A stretch of 5,323 nucleotides of DNA from an uncultured Lachnospiraceae bacterium (GTDB taxonomy: Bacteria > Bacillota > Clostridia > Lachnospirales > Lachnospiraceae). The first letter of the stretch is position 1, and every line of letters starts with the position of its first letter. Both the position numbers and the translations under genes were made by a program. Where the stretch lies: NCBI GenBank assembly GCA_902783305.1, contig CACZQU010000077.1, forward strand, positions 1 through 5,323, in the 5' to 3' direction. Positions 5,244-5,323 of this stretch are shown here, one piece after another. A model generated the notes under the pieces. That model saw nothing but the letters and a program-made list of their open reading frames with translations, was not told the DNA's origin and searched no databases.

Positions 5244-5323
5244 ACTCCAGTGCAAAAAGCCATGCTCCACTGCGAGCTTGCTCGCAAGTGGAGCGATGGA
5301 TTCTTTGCACGCCCCTATATTCG
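5244..5323. repeat. structured dispersed element, copy 2 (cut by window end)
   Basis: About 90% identical to 2438-2516, same orientation. Here the first hairpin is intact over 5250-5310: GTGCAAA pairs with TTTGCAC, CCAT with ATGG, GCTCCACT with AGTGGAGC, and GCGAGC with GCTCGC around a TT loop, with single bulges at A5286 and G5295. The window ends at TATTCG, inside the left arm of the second inverted repeat. Better pairing than in copy 1 suggests this copy is younger or still under selection. Confidence 0.75.

Overview
The window looks like chromosomal DNA of an anaerobic Gram-positive gut bacterium of the Clostridia, probably Lachnospiraceae. The reasons are strong AGGAGG ribosome sites, Gram-positive style signal peptides, a secreted flavinylated reductase, and short palindromic repeats with GGGGACGGTTCTC arms of a type I associate with such genomes. 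This placement is inference; there is no rRNA or other marker gene. All four convincing genes lie on the minus strand, so transcription runs from high to low coordinates.

Right part (about 2660-5160): a two-gene operon. A promoter near 5130-5158, overlapped by an 18-bp palindrome, precedes an HxlR-family winged-helix regulator (4656-5057). Seventeen bases further on is a secreted 658-residue reductase (2662-4638) with a signal peptide, a covalent-FMN domain (SGAT motif) and a fumarate reductase/urocanate reductase type FAD domain. The likely logic is that the regulator senses a compound or stress and controls a cell-surface reductase that uses an external organic acceptor. The His found in true fumarate reductases is replaced, so the substrate is probably not fumarate.

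Middle (1937-2661): 725 bases with no credible gene, rich in structure. It holds an upstream promoter for the next gene, an imperfect inverted repeat, two REP-like palindromes 172 bp apart, and a MITE-like or RNA-like element of about 170 bp with nested hairpins. A degenerate REP arm and the start of a second copy of that element reappear at 5154-5323, where the window cuts it. The operon is therefore bracketed by the same pair of repeats in the same order and orientation.

Left part (1-1936): a secreted SPOR-like orphan protein (1298-1936) with its own promoter and a hairpin terminator, then an integral-membrane PAP2-family phosphatase (184-1134) preceded by two perfect small inverted repeats in its leader. 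The last 183 bases hold only a weak terminator candidate.
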